Shown: positions 57,908-64,000 of the stretch, in pieces | Position numbering within the stretch: the first letter of the stretch is position 1 | How the letters are laid out: each line of letters opens with the position of its first letter | Source: Paenarthrobacter sp. JL.01a | Lineage (GTDB): Bacteria > Actinomycetota > Actinomycetes > Actinomycetales > Micrococcaceae | Length of the DNA stretch: 64,000 nucleotides | NCBI RefSeq assembly: GCF_025452095.1 | Contig: NZ_CP104877.1 | Coordinates: 4,092,001 to 4,156,000, forward strand | Reading direction: 5' to 3' | Made by a program: the position numbers and the translations under genes | The notes under the pieces: generated by a model | What the model was told of the DNA's origin: nothing | Databases searched by the model: none | What the model saw: the letters and a program-made list of their open reading frames with translations, nothing else

Positions 57908-58233
57908 CGGAGCACATGGAAAGCAATTCTCCCGCCCTGGCCATGGAACTGCTTGGCGTTGTCCAGGCCGTTGACGGGGTCACGACCGTCTACCCTGCCC
58001 AGCCGCTGTGGCAGTCGATCGCCGGGGCGGCGGTTGCGGCGGTGACCGGAGAAGCACAGCCCCTTATCAGTCTTTCCGGGCATGGTGACGACGTGGCGGT
58101 CAAGGCCCGGATAGGCGTAGGAATCCTTCGCCCCGCCCCGGAAGTAGCCCGGGAAGTAGCCGCCGCGGTCCGCAGGCACCTGCGAAACGCGGGCGCCGTC
58201 GTCGAAATTCTGGTGGTGAAGATAAGTCAGTAG
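57904..58233 (+). CDS. Small Asp23-like protein
   Basis: A 109-residue protein with LLGVVQAVDGVTTVYPAQPL and VAVKARIGVGILRPAPEVAR, then VEILVVKISQ. It has the alternating strand pattern of Asp23-like proteins. It closes the operon, overlapping the preceding gene by 4 nt. Confidence 0.7.
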   Translation: MTEHMESNSPALAMELLGVVQAVDGVTTVYPAQPLWQSIAGAAVAAVTGEAQPLISLSGHGDDVAVKARIGVGILRPAPEVAREVAAAVRRHLRNAGAVVEILVVKISQ

Positions 58234-58302
58234 GTAAACCCGCAGCGCAGACCTCCCGGTAGTATCGGCAGGGAATTCACACAACGCTTGGGGGTTGGTT
58301 CA

Positions 58303-59532
58303 ATGACGGAAATTCAGGGACAGCTGTCTTTCACGACGGACTTCGGCCGGGACAGGGAGCTCCAGGAATACGGCCTTGATCCTGCAGTGGACTCGACGCT
58401 CCTTCCCAACGACGCCGTCATGAATGCCCTGAAGAACCTGGTGCGGCTCGCCACCGAGCTGTGTGGTGCCCCGTTCGGCGTGGTCAATATCATCAGCGCC
58501 AAGTACCAGCACCAGATCGGCGCCTGGGGCGTGGAACCCGGAGTCTGCTCCCGCGAGGACTCCATGTGCGCCAAGGTCTTCCTCTCCCGCGAGCGGACCG
58601 TTGTGGCGGACGCCTCCCGGGATCCGCGCTTTGCCGACAACCCTTTTGTGACCGGCGAAATCGGCAACGTCCGGTTCTATGCCTCTGTGCCCCTGCAAAC
58701 GGAATCCGGATTCGTGCCGGGAACCCTGTGTGTCTTTTCTGACCAGAGCAAGGAGCTGAGCCAGGAGCAGGTAGGAATGCTCGAAGTCCTGGCCAAGCAG
58801 GTGGTTGAGCTCCTGGAACTTCAGCACCGCACGGCCCAGCTGGACCGCACCTACTCCGAACTCAGGGCCAGCAACGCCAAGCTTGCCGGATTCGCCGGCC
58901 GCGTCAGCCACGACCTGCGCATTCCACTGACCACCATCCTGGGATACGTGGAACTGGTGGAGGACGACCCCGATATCGAGCCCAGCAGTCCTGCTGCACG
59001 GTACCTCGACCGCATCGGTGCCAGCGGACGGCGCATGCTGGGAATGCTGGAAGACGTCCTCAATTACTCCCGTGTGGGTGGTGGCATCCAGCCAGCCCGC
59101 GTCTCCCTGCGTGAGGTCACCGAAGAAGTTGTCCGGGACCTCGGGATAGAGAACGAGGGCAGCGTTGATGTCCGCGACATCACCGTTTACGCCGACCCCG
59201 GGCAGCTGCGGACGCTCCTGCAGAATCTCATTTCCAACGCGATGAACTACCGCAGCCCGGAGCGCGACCTCAAGGTCAGCGTCAGCGGAATTTCGAACTA
59301 CCACGGCGCAACGGTGTATGTGGCGGACAACGGCAAGGGCATCAAACCCGAGGACCGGGACAAGGTCCTGGAACCCTTGGTGCGGCTGCGCCGCGACGGG
59401 GACGGCCCAGGCACCGGCCTCGGGCTGGCCACGTGCAGCAGCATCGCCAAAGCCCACGGCGGGGACCTCAGCATCTCCGAAACCGCTGGCGGCGGCACCA
59501 CTATCGCGGTGAGCTTCCCCGCCGGAACATAG
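58303..59532 (+). CDS. GAF-domain sensor histidine kinase
   Basis: A 409-residue soluble kinase without membrane segments. The GAF domain is at about 40-170, with ATELCGAPFGVVNIISAKYQ. The H-box is VSHDLRIPLTTILGYVEL (His203), the N-box NLISNAMNYRS, and the G-box DNGKGIKPEDRDKVL. It autophosphorylates and passes phosphate to a regulator not encoded nearby. The start at 58303 is used (ATG after GGGGGTTGG); the gene follows the Asp23 operon. Confidence 0.93.
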   Translation: MTEIQGQLSFTTDFGRDRELQEYGLDPAVDSTLLPNDAVMNALKNLVRLATELCGAPFGVVNIISAKYQHQIGAWGVEPGVCSREDSMCAKVFLSRERTVVADASRDPRFADNPFVTGEIGNVRFYASVPLQTESGFVPGTLCVFSDQSKELSQEQVGMLEVLAKQVVELLELQHRTAQLDRTYSELRASNAKLAGFAGRVSHDLRIPLTTILGYVELVEDDPDIEPSSPAARYLDRIGASGRRMLGMLEDVLNYSRVGGGIQPARVSLREVTEEVVRDLGIENEGSVDVRDITVYADPGQLRTLLQNLISNAMNYRSPERDLKVSVSGISNYHGATVYVADNGKGIKPEDRDKVLEPLVRLRRDGDGPGTGLGLATCSSIAKAHGGDLSISETAGGGTTIAVSFPAGT

Positions 59533-59545
59533 CGCCCGGGAGGGG

Positions 59546-61060
59546 TTACTTTCCGCCCTTGTCCTGGCCCTTCTCTGGCTTCTTCCCGCTCTTGCCGTCG
59601 CTCTTGGTCTTGGCGATGTCCGGCCCCTTCATATCGGAGGGAGGCAGGACCGGCTGGTTCTGGGCGGGTACGTTCTGGACGGCCCCGTTCTGGGCCGGGA
59701 CATTCTGAACGGGGATGTTCTGGACGGGGATGTTCTGCGCAACCTGCTCAGGCGTGGTCGCCTGAGGTAGGTCGACTGCTTCTGCAGGCGAGGTAGCAGC
59801 CGGCACCGGCAGGACCGGAGACACCGGCTGCGGGTCGGCGTGGGATACGCCGTCGTTGGGAGAGTGCACCGGATCGGTCGTGCTGCCAGCCGAGGAGAGC
59901 CCCTGGGTAAGAGCCAGCAAGGCAAGCGGGATAGCGACTGCTGCGGCCGCAACCCCACGAGCCGTCTTGGGCCGGCGTTTGCTGAAGTCGCGAATGCCGG
60001 TCAGCGTTGCCGTCTTCCTGGTCCGCGGCCGGATGGCCACGGGGCGGGCGGCACGGGCGCTGGGGGTCCGGGCCGTCGTCGCACTCAGCGGAGTCCGTTG
60101 CGGCAAGGGAGGAAGTATCGCGGTCCTGCGCCCGGACTGGACGCCTTCCTCCGACAGCGCCTGCTCCACTTCCTGGGCTGCGGGACGCTTTTCCGGATCC
60201 ATGTCCGTCATGGCCTCCAGGAGGGTGCGCAACGGAGCAGGCAGTTCACAGGGCACCTGCGGGGCCCTGTGCAGGCGGGCCGAGGCCGTTTCCACGGGCG
60301 TTCCCGGGTACTCCGCATGGCCCGTCAGGCATTCCAGGAGCACCAGGCCCAGCGAATAGATGTCGCTCTTGGGGGTCAGGTGCAAGCCCTGCGCCTGCTC
60401 AGGGCTGAGGTACTGGGCGGTGCCCACGGTGAATCCCGTTGCCGTCAGGCGGTTGTCGTTCATCACCAACGCAACCCCGAAGTCTGCCAGCTTGACCGAC
60501 TCCGCCAGCCCGTCGCCGTCGGACACCAGGATGTTGGCCGGTTTGATGTCACGGTGGATGACGCCGTGTTCATGCACCTGGCCAAGGGCTCCGGCGATCC
60601 GGATGCCGATGCGGGCGGTTTCGGGAACGGTGAGTGGGCCGCCGGAAAGTATGGCACGCAGATCCCGCCCCTCGGCGAGCTCCATCACCAAGTAGGCACG
60701 TTCTTCGTCGTTGCGCGTATCGACGCCCGCGTCGAAGGCCGCAACGAGACCCGGGTGGTCAAAAGCGGCGAGTAGCCGCATTTCGGTGTCCTGCCGTGCC
60801 CGGAAGGAATCATCGCCCGAGCCGGGAAGGAAAATCTTGACTGCCACATCACGGCCAAGGACCAGGTCCGTCGCCCTGTAGACAGTGGACATTGCACCCC
60901 TGCCCAGGAGCGGACCCAGCTGGTAGCGGCCATCAAGTGCGTCGCTGCCACCCGCGCCGTCCACAGAAACGGGAGCGCCTGCGCCCTCGGTTTTGTCGTT
61001 GTAGCCCACGATTGTCACGTCCTTTGGGACTACCTGGCGCGTCACGGACCCAAACACCAT
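59546..61060 (-). CDS. Membrane Ser/Thr protein kinase
   Basis: A 504-residue kinase of the PknB type. The kinase domain is at about 45-310: LLGRGAMSTVYRATDLVLG, the ATP lysine K75, HRDIKPAN at 169-176 and DFG at 193-195. A basic juxtamembrane stretch is followed by one membrane helix (VAAAAVAIPLALLALTQGL). The outer part is not PASTA: it carries repeats of IPVQN/VPAQN near residues 445-480 and a Lys-rich tail. It probably senses the wall or a ligand unlike PASTA kinases. GTG starts further in are possible. Confidence 0.9.
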   Translation of the reverse strand: MVFGSVTRQVVPKDVTIVGYNDKTEGAGAPVSVDGAGGSDALDGRYQLGPLLGRGAMSTVYRATDLVLGRDVAVKIFLPGSGDDSFRARQDTEMRLLAAFDHPGLVAAFDAGVDTRNDEERAYLVMELAEGRDLRAILSGGPLTVPETARIGIRIAGALGQVHEHGVIHRDIKPANILVSDGDGLAESVKLADFGVALVMNDNRLTATGFTVGTAQYLSPEQAQGLHLTPKSDIYSLGLVLLECLTGHAEYPGTPVETASARLHRAPQVPCELPAPLRTLLEAMTDMDPEKRPAAQEVEQALSEEGVQSGRRTAILPPLPQRTPLSATTARTPSARAARPVAIRPRTRKTATLTGIRDFSKRRPKTARGVAAAAVAIPLALLALTQGLSSAGSTTDPVHSPNDGVSHADPQPVSPVLPVPAATSPAEAVDLPQATTPEQVAQNIPVQNIPVQNVPAQNGAVQNVPAQNQPVLPPSDMKGPDIAKTKSDGKSGKKPEKGQDKGGK

Positions 61061-61132
61061 CCGTCGGTACCAAGTAATGCCGTCAATAACATTTCACATT
61101 GCCGCTTGACCGATTGCTTCAGCCTTGGCGGC

Positions 61133-61150
61133 TTGAGCAAGTCAGCTCAA
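61133..61150. promoter_or_regulatory. Inverted repeat in the kinase/phosphatase gap
   Basis: TTGAGC-N6-GCTCAA (61133-61138 and 61145-61150) lies between the divergent kinase and phosphatase genes. No convincing terminator or gene is seen in this 210-bp gap. Confidence 0.4.
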
Positions 61151-61270
61151 ACAGCATCATCCGGTGTCACCAGATAAGTCATCAGGATACTGATTAAATC
61201 ACAGGAAGGACAATGGGCAGTTCACGTTACGTGACGCAGCGAACTGCGCCCGGCCGGACCGCAAGGCACA

Positions 61271-61864
61271 ATGGAAGGCATGACCCTTACGACTTTCGCC
61301 CTCGTCCGCCATGGCCAGACCGATTGGAACGCGGAGCGCCGGTTGCAGGGGTCCACCGATATTCCCTTGAACGACGTCGGCCGCGGCCAGGCGCGCGACG
61401 CCGTCGCCTTCCTGTCGGGCCAGCAATGGGACACCGTGGTTGCGTCGCCACTCAGCCGCGCAGCCGAAACGGCAGAAATCATCGCCGAAGGGCTGGGGCT
61501 CACGGTGGCACGGCTCGTCCCGAACCTGACTGAGCGCAGCTTCGGGCCGGCGGAGGGATTGCAGGCCGGGCCGGAGCTGGAAGCGCTGCGCATCCCCGGC
61601 GGCTTCCGTGGCGGCGAGAGCGACGACGACGCCGCGGAGCGGGGGATCGCCGCACTCGAGGAACTGGCGAAGGAGTTCGCGGGCAAGCGGGTGCTGGTGG
61701 TAGCACACGGCACCCTGATCCGACTGACCCTTAGCCGTGCGGTTGGCCGCACGCTGGACAGCGTCCAGAACGCGGTACTGAACCTTGCCCACCATCACCC
61801 GACGGACGGTTGGCAGCTGGAATACTTCAACGGCGAGCGCATCACCGCGGACCTTCAGGCCTGA
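61271..61864 (+). CDS. Histidine phosphatase family protein
   Basis: A 197-residue enzyme. The RHG motif is in ALVRHGQTDWNAERRLQG and the second catalytic His in VLVVAHGTLIRLTLSRAVG. It resembles CobC/GpmB-type phosphatases with an open substrate range. ATG at 61271 has AAGG 4 nt upstream; MTLTTF at 61280 is an alternative. It is convergent with the small gene at 61855-62088 and overlaps it by 10 nt. Confidence 0.9.
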   Translation: MEGMTLTTFALVRHGQTDWNAERRLQGSTDIPLNDVGRGQARDAVAFLSGQQWDTVVASPLSRAAETAEIIAEGLGLTVARLVPNLTERSFGPAEGLQAGPELEALRIPGGFRGGESDDDAAERGIAALEELAKEFAGKRVLVVAHGTLIRLTLSRAVGRTLDSVQNAVLNLAHHHPTDGWQLEYFNGERITADLQA

Positions 61865-62088
61865 ACAGGCTTCCCCTGGGCGATCCTCCCGACCTCCTCC
61901 AGCAGGCCGGACACCCATTCGTCCATGGCGCCGCTGAGATGGCGGCCAACGAAGGTTCCGGCTCCGGGGATGTCGAAGACCGCGACAGCCTGGTTTCCAT
62001 CTTTTCCGGGCCCGGCGTAAATCGTGACCTTCCCGCGATGGATCCCTGCGATGTCGAAGCAAAGCTCCGCCCTGGACTGCAGGGACAA
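61855..62088 (-). CDS. Small conserved protein with unclear start
   Basis: A 77-residue frame from a TTG at 62088 with IAGIHRGKVTIYAGPGKDG and GTFVGRHLSGAMDEWVSGLL. The same frame continues upstream for 26 codons to a stop at 62167-62169, with coding-like content (FEGVAAIHTYTPESVAAWA) but no ATG, GTG or TTG start. The true start is unclear, so it may use a rare codon, carry a mutation, or be read wrongly. No function is assigned. Confidence 0.6.
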   Translation of the reverse strand: MSLQSRAELCFDIAGIHRGKVTIYAGPGKDGNQAVAVFDIPGAGTFVGRHLSGAMDEWVSGLLEEVGRIAQGKPVQA

Positions 62089-62204
62089 CGCCCAAGCCGC
62101 GACCGATTCAGGTGTGTAGGTGTGGATGGCCGCTACTCCCTCGAACGCCGGCTGACAGGACGAAGGTTAAGTAGCGGAAAGCCCCCGATCGTGACGCGGA
62201 AGCG

Positions 62205-62489
62205 CTACCGGGCTTGGAGGCGCTGCTTCAACTGCTCGGTGTAGCCCGTGTAGGCGGCGGCAATTTCTTCCAGGTCCACGGTCTGGGGAAAGTCGATGAC
62301 AGGCTGGTGTTCGGCCAGGTACGTGGCGGTCTCTTCCACAATCAGCTGCTCATCGAAGCCTGCAAGCCCGGCCTCCGCCAGGAAGTCGGGATTCGTGTGG
62401 ACCAGCGATTCCCCGGACTGCCCTTCCGATGCCCATCGCACCAGGTACTCGTTCTGATTCACCAATTCGATGTCGAATGTCTGCTCCAT
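62205..62489 (-). CDS. Small conserved acidic protein
   Basis: A 94-residue, acidic protein with FDIELVNQNEYLVRWASEGQ and IVEETATYLAEHQPVIDFP. It has alternating strands then helices. No membrane segment or known domain. It is likely a conserved actinobacterial hypothetical. Confidence 0.7.
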   Translation of the reverse strand: MEQTFDIELVNQNEYLVRWASEGQSGESLVHTNPDFLAEAGLAGFDEQLIVEETATYLAEHQPVIDFPQTVDLEEIAAAYTGYTEQLKQRLQAR

Positions 62490-62540
62490 GGAAGCAGCCT
62501 ACGCCGTCGGGCAGCAGGGCCTGAACCTCGCCTGAGGCAA

Positions 62541-62578
62541 GAAACGCACGACGGCGATAGCCCGCCGTCGTGCGTTTC
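62541..62578. terminator. Perfect 16-bp hairpin
   Basis: GAAACGCACGACGGCG (62541-62556) pairs with CGCCGTCGTGCGTTTC (62563-62578). It follows the minus-strand gene ending at 62597 and shares the ACGACGGCG arm with two other terminators. Confidence 0.85.
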
Positions 62579-62596
62579 CTCCGTAGCTTGCGGCTG

Positions 62597-62827
62597 CTAG
62601 ATTTCCGGGCGCCGCTCCACAACGGTGTGTGGATCACCGCGCCGCTCGACTACTGTGCGGCGGGTCCTGTTGGACATGGCAATCGAAATGATGAGGCCGA
62701 TGATGCCGACCGCGATCAGGATGTAGCCAACCAGGACCTGGTCTAGGAAGGGGATGATTCCCGGGGCGAGCGCGAACGCCAGAATAGCTCCGATGGCAAT
62801 CAGGGCAATGGAAGAACCGATTCTCAT
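62597..62827 (-). CDS. Small membrane protein (DUF6458-like)
   Basis: A 76-residue protein with two membrane helices (IGSSIALIAIGAILAFALAP and VLVGYILIAVGIIGLIISIA) and a basic tail with VVERRGDPHTVVERRPEI. This matches DUF6458-type proteins. The start MRIGSSIAL at 62827 follows GAGGAG. Role unknown. Confidence 0.85.
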   Translation of the reverse strand: MRIGSSIALIAIGAILAFALAPGIIPFLDQVLVGYILIAVGIIGLIISIAMSNRTRRTVVERRGDPHTVVERRPEI

Positions 62828-62946
62828 AACGTGCTCCTCATGTTTGTCCGGCGCATGGTCAGGGGCAGCGCCGGTGCGTGTCATCAGGATACTTACGATT
62901 TACCTTGCCCGCCAGCCGCCAGGCCGCAGCAGTTAGTGGCGGTACG

Positions 62947-63843
62947 TCAGTGGCCGTACCGCTCGGCCACCCGGCCGATGGCATCCTCAGGAGTGGGCAC
63001 TGTCCCGAACACCTGCTCCTGCCGGGAAGTGTCCGCTACGTACTTCCCCGTCTCGAACCACGCCACCATGCTGGCCATGTCCGACACCAGCGGCAGGACC
63101 TTGGCGGTCGCCTTGCCGAGCCCTGTAATTGCGCCAGTGGGCACGGACATGACTTTTACCGGCTTGCCGGCCCGCCTGCCCGCAAGCTCTGCGGCTTCCT
63201 GCATGCTCACGGGCCGCGTCCAGCCGATGTCGATGCGCTCACCATCAACGATGTCGGCGTCGATGGCGGCCGCCAGGTAAGCGGCGAGGTCGCTCGCCAA
63301 AACGAACGTCAGCCCGGCCTTCTTGGAGCCAAGCCACACAAAACGGCCCTTCGCGAAGGGATCGCCGCCCATGCCTACGGCCTGGTCAAAGAAGGCACCC
63401 GGCCGCAGCGCGACGAACGGAACCCCGAGCTCCTCGAACTTGTCTTCAGCCAGCTTTTTATTCCAAAAGTGCGGGATCTGGGGTGTCTGGTCGCACGTGA
63501 GGATACTGATCAGCACAAATCGTGGGACGGCGGCATACTTGGCTGCGACGGCCAGGTTGCTGTTTCCGTAGCTGTCGATGAGCTTGGCGTTCCTGTCATT
63601 CCTTGTGTAGCCGGCCGCCGTCGAAATTGCTCCGGAAACACCCGTCATGGCCTTGATCAGCGAGGCCGTGTCCAGCATGTCTCCGCGGGCGATTTCCACG
63701 CCTTTGGCCTCAAGCTTGGCGGCTTTCGATCCAGGACGCACCAACGCCCGGACCTTCTTGCCGCGTTTCAGGAGCTCATCCACCACTTGGCCACCCAGGA
63801 ATCCGGTAGCGCCAACGACAAGGACAGGCAGATCTTCGGCCAC
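62947..63843 (-). CDS. NAD(P)-binding NmrA-like SDR family protein
   Basis: A 298-residue atypical SDR. The coenzyme loop is VLVVGATGFLGGQVVDELLK, then KVRALVRPGSKA and VEIARGDMLD. The catalytic Tyr-x-x-x-Lys pair is not clear, which fits the NmrA/HSCARG group of redox sensors or reductases. The substrate is unknown. Confidence 0.9.
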   Translation of the reverse strand: MAEDLPVLVVGATGFLGGQVVDELLKRGKKVRALVRPGSKAAKLEAKGVEIARGDMLDTASLIKAMTGVSGAISTAAGYTRNDRNAKLIDSYGNSNLAVAAKYAAVPRFVLISILTCDQTPQIPHFWNKKLAEDKFEELGVPFVALRPGAFFDQAVGMGGDPFAKGRFVWLGSKKAGLTFVLASDLAAYLAAAIDADIVDGERIDIGWTRPVSMQEAAELAGRRAGKPVKVMSVPTGAITGLGKATAKVLPLVSDMASMVAWFETGKYVADTSRQEQVFGTVPTPEDAIGRVAERYGH

Positions 63844-63965
63844 AACATCTCCTCCGGGTTTGTTCCTACGTCAGTGGTAGCACGCACCCTGAAAGGAGAC
63901 CAGACCCAAGACGCCCGGCCGAGTGCCGCCGTCGAGCCTGTCCCGCAGCTGCCAGCGACGCAGAC

Positions 63966-63971
63966 TAGGAT
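63966..63971 (+). promoter_or_regulatory. Leaderless -10 element of the right-edge gene
   Basis: TAGGAT ends 7 nt before the ATG at 63979 with no ribosome site. Confidence 0.5.
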
Positions 63972-63978
63972 CTGTCCC

Positions 63979-64000
63979 ATGGCGAGGATCGAGGACTACG
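63979..64000 (+). CDS. Start of probable GH15-type glycoside hydrolase (cut by window end)
   Basis: Only seven codons are visible, MARIEDY, which is the usual opening of actinobacterial GH15 glucoamylase/trehalase-like proteins. This is a guess from few residues plus promoter position. Confidence 0.45.

Noticed and set aside
61178-62893. Identical 14-mer GTCATCAGGATACT at 61178 and 62880
   Set aside because: At this window size one or more exact 14-mer repeats are expected by chance. The flanks differ and the neighbouring genes are unrelated, so I do not call it a shared promoter.
1-64000. tRNA, rRNA, CRISPR, transposase or integrase signals
   Set aside because: I looked for tRNA-like cloverleaf ends, repeated spacers and transposase motifs on both strands and saw none. 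A tRNAscan or CRISPR finder run would confirm this.

Overview
The window is chromosomal DNA from a high-GC actinobacterium, most likely Arthrobacter or Paenarthrobacter. This rests on GC-rich codon use, GTG/TTG starts, ATGA/GTGA start-stop overlaps, several leaderless promoters, and a Brevibacterium/Arthrobacter-type homoprotocatechuate dioxygenase. I see no rRNA, tRNA, insertion sequence, prophage or CRISPR array. Genes are tightly packed and most belong to catabolism, amino-acid metabolism or stress response.

Region by region. 1-2.1 kb: a PucR-type regulator (cut by the left edge) divergent from alanine dehydrogenase. 2.2-6.0 kb: an ECF sigma factor with a single-pass partner, a secreted repeat protein, a Gfo/Idh/MocA oxidoreductase and a Phd/RelE toxin-antitoxin pair with a TGTACA-type operator. 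6.2-12.1 kb: a dipeptide/oligopeptide ABC importer operon (two permeases, one fused double ATPase, binding lipoprotein last). 12.4-13.7 kb: a TetR regulator divergent from an FMN reductase with a likely operator between them. 13.9-20.3 kb: a GerMN lipoprotein, a GNAT enzyme, an unrecognised two-gene unit ending in a four-helix membrane protein, a PEP mutase/isocitrate lyase homologue, and an aminotransferase coupled to a universal stress protein.

20.3-26.5 kb: a branched-chain 2-oxoacid or pyruvate dehydrogenase operon (E1 alpha, E1 beta, E2), a PAP2 phosphatase and a HisC-like aminotransferase, with a 36-bp perfect palindrome before E1 alpha. 26.5-28.1 kb: a WXG100-like small protein coupled to a large protein with a lipase-type serine motif. 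28.3-31.9 kb: purB, a phosphoglycerate-mutase-like phosphatase, a GNAT enzyme and an acyl-CoA thioesterase. 32.0-38.0 kb: the 5-oxoprolinase operon pxpA-pxpB-pxpC with an MFS carrier and an SDR, divergent from a LysR regulator. 38.1-42.0 kb: a small CP-motif protein, an RraA-type aldolase with an aspartate aminotransferase, and small unrelated genes.

42.1-49.4 kb is a complete-looking lower pathway for homoprotocatechuate (3,4-dihydroxyphenylacetate): an FAH-RraA fusion, a GntR regulator, HpaE, HpaD, HpaH and two tandem HpaI aldolases in one minus-strand operon. It would convert homoprotocatechuate to pyruvate and succinate semialdehyde. A tandem 12-bp repeat in its promoter is the likely GntR site.

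49.5-64 kb is a stress and envelope region: an alpha/beta hydrolase, YtxH-like and GlsB-like proteins, a stress SDR, DUF1206, then an Asp23/AmaP operon that contains its own ECF sigma factor and a zinc anti-sigma protein fused to an Asp23-like domain. After that come a GAF histidine kinase, a membrane Ser/Thr kinase, a histidine phosphatase, several small conserved proteins, an NmrA-like NAD(P)-binding protein and the first codons of a probable GH15 glycoside hydrolase at the right edge. The least-explained units are the 15.5-17.0 kb two-gene unit, the WXG100-like/hydrolase pair and the anti-sigma/Asp23 fusion.
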